Assembly: GCA_964533045.1 (NCBI GenBank)
Contig: CAZHKT010000109.1
Coordinates: forward strand, 1 to 12,258
Length of the DNA stretch: 12,258 bases
Source: JACQNR01 sp964533045
GTDB lineage: Bacteria > Acidobacteriota > Terriglobia > UBA7540
Direction: 5' to 3'
The notes beneath the pieces were generated by a model. That model did no database searches, was not told where the DNA came from, and saw only the letters and a program-made list of their open reading frames with translations. The position numbers and the translations under genes are program-made. Below, one piece after another: positions 1 to 6,105 of this stretch. Each line of letters opens with the position of its first letter. Position 1 is the stretch's first letter.

Positions 1-48
1 AGATGGAAGGAGGATTCTCTCCTCCGAGTGGGCGGCATGGCCATCTAA
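1..48 (+). CDS. Possible C-terminal tail of an upstream gene (partial)
   Basis: Frame 1 is open from the window edge to a TAA at 46-48 and would encode about 15 residues ending in LLRVGGMAI. The stop lies 32 bases before the ATG chosen for the next gene, which is the spacing expected of an upstream operon member. The stretch is too short to assign to any family, and an open frame of this length can occur by chance. Its main value is that, if real, it argues that the next gene starts at 81 and not at the in-frame ATG at position 3. The sequence to the left of the window would settle it. Confidence 0.3.
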   Translation, partial: RWKEDSLLRVGGMAI

Positions 49-80
49 CTGCTGTTCCCAAGGCCAAATCGAGCGTTGCC

Positions 81-1739
81 ATGAACCAGCAGAGCCTGCC
101 CAAGCTGCGGCGGATATCGCAGGTTGTCTTCTTCGCCCTCTTCCTGTTCCTGCTCTACAAGACGGAGTTTCGCGGCTCATTTTCGGCCGCAACAGGAGAG
201 GTCCGCTCACCGTATCCTGTCAGCATCTTTCTCGAACTCGATCCGCTTGCCGCCGTCACCAATGCGCTCTCAACCGGAACGCTTTACAAGGGCCTCCTCT
301 GGAGCCTGGTGATTATCATCCCGACGCTGATTCTCGGGCGCTTCTTCTGCGGCTGGATCTGCCCGCTGGGCACGCTGAATCACTTTTTCAGCAGTTGGAA
401 GTCCGAGCACAAGCGCGGTCCGGAGCGAATCGCGCGCAATCGCTACAAGCCGTGGCAGGCGCTGAAGTACTACATCCTGATTGCCGTGTTGGTCGCTGCC
501 CTGCTGGGGAGTGATGTGGCCGGCCTCCTCGATCCCATTTCTCTCATGGTCCGATCGCTCGGGCTCTCGGTTCTGCCGGGCGTGAACCTGGCGCTGAACG
601 CCGTGTTCGAGAGGCTGGACCGGACAGGCATTACCGCGCTGCAATTCTTCGTGAGCGGCCTGCAACTCCTTCTCAGTCATATCCTGTTGAGTTTCAAGCA
701 GCCCTATTTCCGCCAAGGCTTCTTCCTGGGCCTGCTGTTCCTCACCCTCATGGTTCTGAACCTCCGCATCACGCGTTTCTGGTGCCGGGCGCTCTGCCCG
801 CTGGGCGCTTTGCTCGGCGTGCTCTCGCGCTGGTCGATCCTGGGGCTTGAAAAACACACCAGCCGCTGCAACGACTGCAAGCATTGCCTGCTGGATTGTC
901 AAGGCGGCGATGATCCCATTCCCGGCGTGTCCTGGCGCAAGGCCGAGTGCCACCTCTGCTTCAACTGCGTGGGAGACTGCGAGGAAAGCGGTATCAAGTT
1001 CCGTTTCTTCCCTGAAACCCCGACCACCATTGGCGCGCCCGATCTGAAGCGGCGCAAGGCTCTCGCCAGCGTCGCGGCGGGAGCGGCGGCGCTGCCCTTG
1101 ATGCGCTCGACGCCGGGACTGACCGTCGAGCATGACGCGCGCCTGATCCGCCCGCCGGGTTCGCTCGACGAAAAGCATTTCCTCGCCCGCTGCATTCGCT
1201 GCGGCCAGTGCATGAAGGTCTGCCCCAACAATGCGCTTCACCCCACGCTGACCGAAGCAGGTCTCGAGGGCCTCTGGACGCCGCTTCTCGTTCCGCGCAT
1301 GGGCTACTGCGAGCCGAGCTGCGTGCTGTGCAGCCAGGTCTGTCCCACAGGCGCCATTTGGGAAATCACCTCGGCCGAAAAGGCCTGGGTTACAGGCTCG
1401 TCCAGGATCCAAAAGCCGATCCAGATCGGCACCGCGTTCTATGATCGCGGCCGATGCCTGCCCTGGGCGATGGCGACCGAGTGCATCGTCTGTGAAGAAT
1501 GGTGCCCGACGTCGCCTAAAGCCATCTACCTGCGTCCAGCCGAGGTGTTTGACTCCGACGGCAACCCGAAGCTGGTGCGCCAGCCTCACATCGATCCCGA
1601 ACGCTGCGTGGGATGCGGCGCTTGCGAATTTGCCTGCCCCGTGCAGGATCGCCCGGCGGTTTACGTCACCAGCATCGGCGAAAGCCGTTCGAAAACCAAT
1701 CAGGTCATGCTGAAGAAAGCGAAGCGAGTTGCAACATGA
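81..1739 (+). CDS. NapH-NapG-like fused membrane polyferredoxin (six 4Fe-4S motifs)
   Basis: This is probably a membrane electron-transfer protein passing electrons between the quinone pool or cytoplasmic carriers and exported partners. Numbered from Met at 81 (552 residues), the N-terminal half resembles NapH/YccM/NosR-C. It has hydrophobic segments near 13-27, 75-95, 125-145 and 210-230, the paired CGWICP (C90, C94) and CRALCP (C235, C239) motifs, then two CxxCxxCxxxC clusters (C263-C273, C290-C300). The C-terminal half resembles NapG with four clusters: C371/374/377/381, C410/414/417/421, C459/468/471/475 and C509/512/515/519. At the junction an RRK at 324-326 precedes a short Ala-rich hydrophobic stretch, like the Tat signal of a free-standing NapG. 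An in-frame ATG exists at 3, but Met81 gives a normal NapH-like N-terminus and clears the preceding stop at 46-48; its ribosome site is weak. The end overlaps the next gene by ATGA. Family assignment is firm; the partner is inferred. Confidence 0.88.
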   Translation: MNQQSLPKLRRISQVVFFALFLFLLYKTEFRGSFSAATGEVRSPYPVSIFLELDPLAAVTNALSTGTLYKGLLWSLVIIIPTLILGRFFCGWICPLGTLNHFFSSWKSEHKRGPERIARNRYKPWQALKYYILIAVLVAALLGSDVAGLLDPISLMVRSLGLSVLPGVNLALNAVFERLDRTGITALQFFVSGLQLLLSHILLSFKQPYFRQGFFLGLLFLTLMVLNLRITRFWCRALCPLGALLGVLSRWSILGLEKHTSRCNDCKHCLLDCQGGDDPIPGVSWRKAECHLCFNCVGDCEESGIKFRFFPETPTTIGAPDLKRRKALASVAAGAAALPLMRSTPGLTVEHDARLIRPPGSLDEKHFLARCIRCGQCMKVCPNNALHPTLTEAGLEGLWTPLLVPRMGYCEPSCVLCSQVCPTGAIWEITSAEKAWVTGSSRIQKPIQIGTAFYDRGRCLPWAMATECIVCEEWCPTSPKAIYLRPAEVFDSDGNPKLVRQPHIDPERCVGCGACEFACPVQDRPAVYVTSIGESRSKTNQVMLKKAKRVAT

Positions 1740-2251
1740 ACAGAACCGGATTCACGATTCGATGTTCGGCATGGGGCATCATGGCGATCATGGTGGGGTG
1801 GACTTTTGCATCGTGCGGCTCCCCCAAGGCCCCACCGGCTGCTGAACCGTTGCCCCAAACCGGTGAAGTCGCGCATTGGACCAAGTCCAGCGCCACGCGA
1901 ACCTTCACGGCCGACAACCTGTGGGAGTACGTCGATGGCGACGCCGAACGTTACGTTCAGGCGGGCGTCGTTCGGACCCTTACAAGCGACTATAAGTTCC
2001 AGGACCGGGTGGAGGCGGTGGTAGACATTCATGTCATGAATTCGCCCGCGGGCGCGGCGAAACTCCTGGCCGCGGAATCATCGCAGGGCGCCCAGCCGGC
2101 CGGTGTCGGAGAAGAAGCACGACTCTTCCCTGCCGGCCTCGTCTATCGCAAGGGCGCCTGGGTCGTGCGCGTCGTCGCTTACGAAGAATCACCCGAGATC
2201 GGCAATGCTTTGGTGGAGCTGGGTAAGGCCATCGAAAAAAAGTTGCCGTAG
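1736..2251 (+). CDS. Small exported lipoprotein, DUF6599-like
   Basis: A 171-residue protein that begins at the ATG inside the ATGA overlap with the polyferredoxin gene, so the two are probably translationally coupled. The N-terminus is a lipoprotein signal: basic residues, a hydrophobic core around 13-24, and a lipobox-like FASC with Cys27. A Pro/Ala-rich linker follows. The mature domain contains NLWEYVDGDAERY (61-73), which matches my memory of the N-x-[WY]-x-Y-[IV]-[ND]-G-x-A-E signature of DUF6599 proteins. Beta-rich segments around 92-100 and 131-139 and a C-terminal amphipathic helix ending in KKLP complete it. The biochemical role of the family is unknown to me. Its tight linkage to an electron-transfer membrane protein suggests an accessory or assembly factor on the outer face of the membrane. 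The DUF6599 name rests on motif recall. Confidence 0.8.
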   Translation: MNRTGFTIRCSAWGIMAIMVGWTFASCGSPKAPPAAEPLPQTGEVAHWTKSSATRTFTADNLWEYVDGDAERYVQAGVVRTLTSDYKFQDRVEAVVDIHVMNSPAGAAKLLAAESSQGAQPAGVGEEARLFPAGLVYRKGAWVVRVVAYEESPEIGNALVELGKAIEKKLP

Positions 2252-2259
2252 TCCCGAGC

Positions 2260-2285
2260 GCTGCGAGCGCAGCCATCCCGGCTGC
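2260..2285 (+). promoter_or_regulatory. Two mutually exclusive hairpins in the lipoprotein-AKR spacer
   Basis: In the 79-base gap, GCTGC (2260-2264) can pair with GCAGC (2269-2273) around a GAGC loop. Alternatively GCAGCC (2269-2274) can pair with GGCTGC (2280-2285) around an ATCCC loop. The shared arm makes the two stems alternatives. There is no T-run, so this is not a standard intrinsic terminator. It could be an mRNA processing or stability element between genes of one transcript, or chance in GC-rich DNA. Confidence 0.3.
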
Positions 2286-2316
2286 ACCCGTGAGATCGCC
2301 CGCGCTACTGAAGCGA

Positions 2317-2325
2317 GGGGGGAGG
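2317..2325 (+). promoter_or_regulatory. Strong Shine-Dalgarno that sets the AKR-like gene start
   Basis: GGGGGGAGG ends five bases before the ATG at 2331. It is the best ribosome site on the plus strand of the window and decides for 2331 over the longer open frame that begins at 2103, which would run through the upstream lipoprotein gene in another frame. Confidence 0.7.
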
Positions 2326-2330
2326 CTGAA

Positions 2331-3554
2331 ATGGCCACACGGAATCAAGTGCGTCGTCGCGAATTTCTGATGACTTCGGCCGGAGTCCTGGCGGCCGGGA
2401 TCGGCCAGGCGTGCTCCGCCGCCACGCCCGAGGAGGTCGCGCAGGCCGCCGCCAGGGTGGGACGACTGCCTCGCCGCCCGCTGGGGCGGGGCGGAAGGGA
2501 AGTGTCCGTGCTCATCGGGGCATCGTCGTGGTCTGCTGACGCGGTGGAGGCCGGCATCCGTTGCGGCGTCAACTATTGGCACAAGGCCGAAGATTGGGGC
2601 AAACGCGTTCCCGCCGCCATTCTCAAGAATCGGGAGGAGCACCTCTGCCAAGTCTGCGTCGACCGCGCGCGCGGGAGCCACGAAACCGGCAAGATTGATG
2701 AAGAGGCACATTACCGGTTTGTAAAGCAGGCTCTGGCCGAGACCGGCCTGCGCTACTTCGACGATATGCAGTTTCATTTCGGCTTTCATAACGCCGCGGA
2801 GGTGAAGAGCGAGCGGGGATTCGTGCGCGCCTTTGAACGACTGAAGAAGGAGGGCCTGGTCCGGCACCTTTGCCTCTCGCAGCATCACTACGGCAGCAAC
2901 GCGCGCGTGGAAAATGGCCAGAATGCCGCGGATATTCTGGCGGCGGTCATCGAAGACGGCATCTTCGAACACGCGCAATTCATGTTCTCGTATGGCGAAA
3001 CCGAACCCATGAAGCAATTCGTCAGCCTGGCGCGGCGCAAGGGTTTTGGCACCATCGCCATGAAGACCACGCGCGGCGCGGGCCGCATGAAGGGTGATGC
3101 TGAGTTCATGAAGCAACTCCCCGCCGGCACCTCTCCCCACCATGCTTTGGCTCGCTGGCTCACGACCGCCACCGAACTGGACGCCGCCGTGATTCAGATC
3201 GGCAGTCTGAGCGAATTTGTCGATACGTTTTCCGGGGCGGGAAAACCTCTGCGCGCCGCCGACGCGCGGGCTCTGGAGGTCATGACTGCCTACGCCGACC
3301 GCGAAGTCTGTCGCCTCTGCAATGAGTGCGCCCGCCACTGCCAGCACGGCGTGCCGATTGCCGACATCCTGCGCTACGAGCGCTACGCGCAGGACTACGG
3401 CGAAGGGCTGCGCGCGCGGGTTCTCTACGCCATGCTCGACCGCCAGGCCGACACCTGCATCGCCTGCGGCGATTGCCTGCCGCACTGCCCGCAGAAACTG
3501 GCAATCCCGCGTAAGCTGGCCGGCGCGCACGAAATCCTCAAGGCTCAGGGCTAG
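2331..3554 (+). CDS. Tat-signal aldo/keto-reductase-like protein with C-terminal 2x[4Fe-4S] ferredoxin domain
   Basis: A 407-residue exported redox protein. Residues 8-31 form a Tat signal (RRREFLM, then a hydrophobic stretch). Residues about 55-300 follow the AKR barrel: AGIRCGVNYW (74-83) is the usual strand with the catalytic Asp, QFHFGFH (147-153) is the catalytic His strand, TIAMKTTRGAG (241-251) and IGSLSEF (290-296) are the cofactor-side motifs. Residues 327-337 and 376-386 are two complete CxxCxxCxxxC clusters, as in ferredoxin-tailed AKRs. Aligned by eye, the tetrad Asp/Tyr/Lys/His is His84/Trp89/Cys109/His149, so only the His is kept. Classical NAD(P)H carbonyl reduction is therefore doubtful, and an electron-transfer or other role is more likely. 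It lies 79 bases after the lipoprotein gene and 5 bases before the next gene, in an apparent operon with the polyferredoxin, a plausible electron partner. Confidence 0.85.
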   Translation: MATRNQVRRREFLMTSAGVLAAGIGQACSAATPEEVAQAAARVGRLPRRPLGRGGREVSVLIGASSWSADAVEAGIRCGVNYWHKAEDWGKRVPAAILKNREEHLCQVCVDRARGSHETGKIDEEAHYRFVKQALAETGLRYFDDMQFHFGFHNAAEVKSERGFVRAFERLKKEGLVRHLCLSQHHYGSNARVENGQNAADILAAVIEDGIFEHAQFMFSYGETEPMKQFVSLARRKGFGTIAMKTTRGAGRMKGDAEFMKQLPAGTSPHHALARWLTTATELDAAVIQIGSLSEFVDTFSGAGKPLRAADARALEVMTAYADREVCRLCNECARHCQHGVPIADILRYERYAQDYGEGLRARVLYAMLDRQADTCIACGDCLPHCPQKLAIPRKLAGAHEILKAQG

Positions 3555-3559
3555 GCCAA

Positions 3560-5929
3560 ATGGGCCGCCACGAACACCATTGGACGGACCAGCAAAACGA
3601 GTCGTCTCCCCGTCCGCCGACTCTGGCTGGAATCCCGCCGGCAGTGGCGGCGGTTCTCATCCTCGTGGGATTCACCGCGCTCGTCGCCCAGGTCGTTCTG
3701 CTGCGCGAACTGATCGTCATCTTCTACGGAAATGAACTGTCCCTCGGCGTAATGCTGGCCAACTGGCTCTTTTGGACTGCGGCCGGAAGCAGCTTGCTGG
3801 GGCGGTCAATCTTCAGCAGAACCGATGCGCGCCGTTCGATGGCTGCCCTGCTGTTGCTGCTTGCCGTGAGCTTCCCGGTCACCATTCTTGCGGTTCGGGC
3901 CAGCAAGGGATTCTGGCAGGCCACGCCCGGCGAATTGCTGGGGCCGGGCCCGATGTTCGTGACGTCGCTGGCAACGCTCAGTCTGTTCTGTCTCGTTTCC
4001 GGCTGCGCGTTTGCCGCCGGCAGCCGCCTGGCGGCTGAATCGGGAGGCGTATCCATGGCCAGCGCGACCGGCTCCATGTACCTGCTGGAGGCGTTCGGCT
4101 CGGGTCTGGGAGGCGTCGCCGCCAGCGCGGTATTGCTTCCCTATTCGACCGCCTTCGAGACGGCGGCCCTCATCGTGGTGGTGAATCTGGTGGCCGCAGC
4201 GAGTCTGCTTGCGCGGACGGGTGGCTGGCGAGGCGCGGTGATCCGGGGGGCGGTGGCGGGCGCCGCGCTGCTGTTAACGGCGGCCATCCTGCCGCGCGCG
4301 GAACGAACCTCGCTCCGGCGACTGTGGCAGGGTTTTCATCTGGTCGAGGCACGCCATTCACGCTACGGCAACCTGGCCGTGGTCGAAACGGAGGGCACGC
4401 GAAGCCTTTACGAAAACGGCCTGGTTGTCGCCACCGTCCCGAACGCCGAAGCCGCCGAGGAAGCGGTGCATTATGCGTTGCTCGAGCACCCGGCGCCCAG
4501 GCGGCTGCTGCTCATCGGCGGAGGCATCAACGGCAGTCTGAAGCAGGCGCTTCAGCACCCGTCGCTCGAACAAGTGGATTACGTCGAACTCGATCCTGTC
4601 ATTCTCGATCTGGCCGAGGCCCACTTTGCCAGCGAGTGGAGTCCCGCTCTTGCGGATCCGAGGGTGAGGGTTCATCGGCTCGACGGAAGGCTTTTTCTCA
4701 AATCGGCGAAGTCGCTGTACGATATCATTATCGTAAACCTGCCTGACCCGCAAACGGCACAGCTCAACCGTTTCTACACGCGCGAGTTCTTTGAGGAGGC
4801 TGCCCGAAAGCTCGTTCCCGACGGAATCGTTTCGTTTCAGCTCACTGCGTCGGAAGACTACATCAGCCCGCCGTTGGGGGACTTCCTCCGGTGTATCAAC
4901 CGGACCCTGCGGGAGGTGTTCCCGGAGGTCGCGGCCCTACCCGGCGCATCGGTGCACTTCTTCGCCTCCCCCAGGCACGGGACGCTCACGCTGGACCCCG
5001 ACATCTTGATAGCGCGACTCAAATCCCGCCGGCTTCAAACTCGATATGTCCGGGAGTACTTCTTGCCCTTTCGAATCTCCTCCGATCGCGTGGACGACCT
5101 GCGCCAGCAGATATCGCCCCATTCCTCGACTCCCGTGAATCGCGATTTCGCGCCCATCGCCTACTACTTCGATGTCGTGCTGTGGAGTTCACAATTCCAT
5201 CCTGGTTCGTCGCGCTGGTTCCACACGCTCTCCAAGATACCCTTCGCTCATTCGGCGGGTGGCTTGGCCCTCGGACTGGTCCTCTTGTCGGCGGGGGCGC
5301 TCTGGTGGCGGCGTCATGCCTCCCGCGCCGCCAAACGCCGCCTTGCGGTGGGCGCCTGCGTGACGGCTATGGGATTTGCCCTCATGGGGCTCGAGATCCT
5401 GATCCTGCTGGGATTTCAGGCAATTTACGGGTATGTCTATCACCAACTCGCTCTGCTCATGGCCGCTCTGATGGCAGGATTGGCGCTGGGCGCGTGGCTC
5501 GCGCTTCGGAGGAATCCGGAATGCAGTCCAGCATTGCGCCCCGTGGCCGCATTACAAATCGCCGCCACGCTCGCGCCGCTTTTGCTCTTCGGAATTCTGA
5601 AAGCCTTCACGCGCGTCAGTTCCGACTTCGGCCAATCGGTTTTGACCGAGACAGCGTTTCCACTGACGGCTCTCGCCTGCGGGCTGATGGGAGGATATCA
5701 GTTTTCGGTGGCGAGCCGGGCCTATTTTGCGGAGGGCGAGCAGACAAACCCCGGAATTCTTTACGGGCTCGATCTGCTGGGGGCCGCCGCGGGGGCAGTG
5801 GTCCTCAGTCTCTACTGGTTTCCCGTCTACGGATTCCTCCGCAGTGCGCTTCTCATGGCCGTGGTGAGTGTGGCCCCGGCGGTTCTTGTCGCGACGCTCG
5901 CCCCCAGGGCCGGGAATGCACCGTCCTAG
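3560..5929 (+). CDS. Membrane protein with spermidine-synthase-like domain between two homologous membrane halves
   Basis: A 789-residue protein of the type often annotated as fused MFS/spermidine synthase. About seven membrane segments (28-245) are followed by a soluble SpeE-like domain (about 255-545) and six or seven more segments (565-785). The SpeE part has LLLIGGGINGS (316-326), YVELDP (341-346), RLDGR (373-377) and VNLPDP (392-397). In true aminopropyltransferases the last motif reads D-x-x-DP; here the first Asp is Asn393 while Asp396 is kept, so polyamine synthesis is doubtful. The two membrane halves resemble each other (37-81 with 605-649; about 143-196 with 706-763). Positive-inside reading of the loops after segment 2 (82-92) and after segment 8 (RRHASRAAKRR, 584-594) puts the SpeE domain outside. 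The start at 3560 has an AGGG nine bases upstream and lies five bases after the previous stop. The TAG stop lies within the terminal repeat of the adjacent mobile element. Function unknown. Confidence 0.88.
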   Translation: MGRHEHHWTDQQNESSPRPPTLAGIPPAVAAVLILVGFTALVAQVVLLRELIVIFYGNELSLGVMLANWLFWTAAGSSLLGRSIFSRTDARRSMAALLLLLAVSFPVTILAVRASKGFWQATPGELLGPGPMFVTSLATLSLFCLVSGCAFAAGSRLAAESGGVSMASATGSMYLLEAFGSGLGGVAASAVLLPYSTAFETAALIVVVNLVAAASLLARTGGWRGAVIRGAVAGAALLLTAAILPRAERTSLRRLWQGFHLVEARHSRYGNLAVVETEGTRSLYENGLVVATVPNAEAAEEAVHYALLEHPAPRRLLLIGGGINGSLKQALQHPSLEQVDYVELDPVILDLAEAHFASEWSPALADPRVRVHRLDGRLFLKSAKSLYDIIIVNLPDPQTAQLNRFYTREFFEEAARKLVPDGIVSFQLTASEDYISPPLGDFLRCINRTLREVFPEVAALPGASVHFFASPRHGTLTLDPDILIARLKSRRLQTRYVREYFLPFRISSDRVDDLRQQISPHSSTPVNRDFAPIAYYFDVVLWSSQFHPGSSRWFHTLSKIPFAHSAGGLALGLVLLSAGALWWRRHASRAAKRRLAVGACVTAMGFALMGLEILILLGFQAIYGYVYHQLALLMAALMAGLALGAWLALRRNPECSPALRPVAALQIAATLAPLLLFGILKAFTRVSSDFGQSVLTETAFPLTALACGLMGGYQFSVASRAYFAEGEQTNPGILYGLDLLGAAAGAVVLSLYWFPVYGFLRSALLMAVVSVAPAVLVATLAPRAGNAPS

Positions 5930-5940
5930 TGTGGTGCGTC
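5926..5940 (+). repeat. Left terminal inverted repeat
   Basis: The 15 bases CTAGTGTGGTGCGTC are the exact reverse complement of 6091-6105. The second to fourth bases supply the TAG stop of the SpeE-like membrane protein gene. Confidence 0.9.
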
Positions 5941-6003
5941 TAACGGTTCTTTACAATAGTGGATGTCCTTCGTGGTCTCCTCCGTGGTTTCGGCCGAGCG
6001 GGA

Positions 6004-6061
6004 CGTAGCGTCGCCCTTCAGGGCGACACGTACGGGTGGCGGCCTGAAGGCCGCCGCTACG
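6004..6061. repeat. Double-hairpin palindrome with complementary loops
   Basis: Hairpin one pairs GTCGCCC (6010-6016) with GGGCGAC (6021-6027) around TTCA. Hairpin two pairs GGCGGCC (6038-6044) with GGCCGCC (6049-6055) around TGAA. An outer stem joins CGTAGCG (6004-6010) to CGCTACG (6055-6061), sharing one base with each inner stem, so a three-way junction is possible. The hairpin cores CCTTCAGG and CCTGAAGG are reverse complements, so the unit looks like an inverted pair of one small palindrome, in the manner of REP/BIME repeats. It may act as a two-way transcription barrier between the convergent runs, though no T-tract is present. Confidence 0.65.
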
Positions 6062-6090
6062 CGGCGCCCCGCGATTGAATAGTTATCTGC

Positions 6091-6105
6091 GACGCACCAC
6101 ACTAG
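6091..6105 (-). repeat. Right terminal inverted repeat
   Basis: GACGCACCACACTAG is the exact reverse complement of 5926-5940. Read on the minus strand it supplies the TAG stop (6104-6102) of the MEMO-AMMECR1 gene. Confidence 0.9.

Larger units (their letters stand above)
5926..6105. mobile_element. 180-bp MITE-like element between convergent stop codons
   Basis: Perfect 15-bp terminal inverted repeats (CTAGTGTGGTGCGTC at 5926-5940, its exact complement at 6091-6105) bound 180 bp with no coding capacity. Both ends read CTAG. If TA is a target duplication, removing the element restores one CTAG, the preferred target of IS630-family (Tc1/mariner-like) transposition. That fits a non-autonomous derivative of such an element. 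The TAG at 5927-5929 ends the plus-strand gene, and the complement of 6102-6104 is the TAG ending the minus-strand gene. The interior holds an imperfect CGTGGT direct repeat (about 5970-5990) and a double-hairpin palindrome (6004-6061). No transposase is present. The repeats and symmetry are seen directly; IS630 kinship is inference. Confidence 0.7.

Noticed and set aside
7..25. AAGGAGG followed by its complement, as a ribosome site or small hairpin
   Set aside because: No start codon in a useful frame lies 5-10 bases downstream, and GGAGGA/TCCTCC forms only a 6-bp stem. It is more likely coding sequence of the preceding gene.
3..80. N-terminal extension of the polyferredoxin from the in-frame ATG at position 3
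   Set aside because: The extra 26 residues are not NapH-like, overlap a possible upstream gene tail ending at 48, and no ribosome site can be seen before position 3. The frame could still extend beyond the window edge.
270..1589. Long minus-strand open frame opposite the polyferredoxin gene
   Set aside because: A shadow frame of GC-rich coding DNA: Arg/Ala/Gln-rich composition, no recognisable domain, fully antisense to a gene with six intact Fe-S motifs.
2034..3530. Long minus-strand open frame opposite the AKR-like gene
   Set aside because: Low-complexity shadow translation with no family features, while the plus strand shows a Tat signal, barrel motifs and two ferredoxin clusters.
3560..5929. 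Call as a true polyamine-forming spermidine synthase (speE)
   Set aside because: Asn393 replaces the usual first Asp of the D-x-x-DP motif and the domain sits between membrane repeats; the fold is related but the reaction cannot be claimed.
4891..5943. Plus-strand open frame overlapping the end of the SpeE-like gene
   Set aside because: Overlaps the C-terminal membrane half in another frame; Arg-rich composition and no domain. A shadow.
5930..6101. Ordinary intrinsic terminator between the convergent genes
   Set aside because: The hairpins have no T-tract on either strand, and perfect repeats 150 bp apart with CTAG ends fit a mobile element better. It may still act as a transcription barrier.
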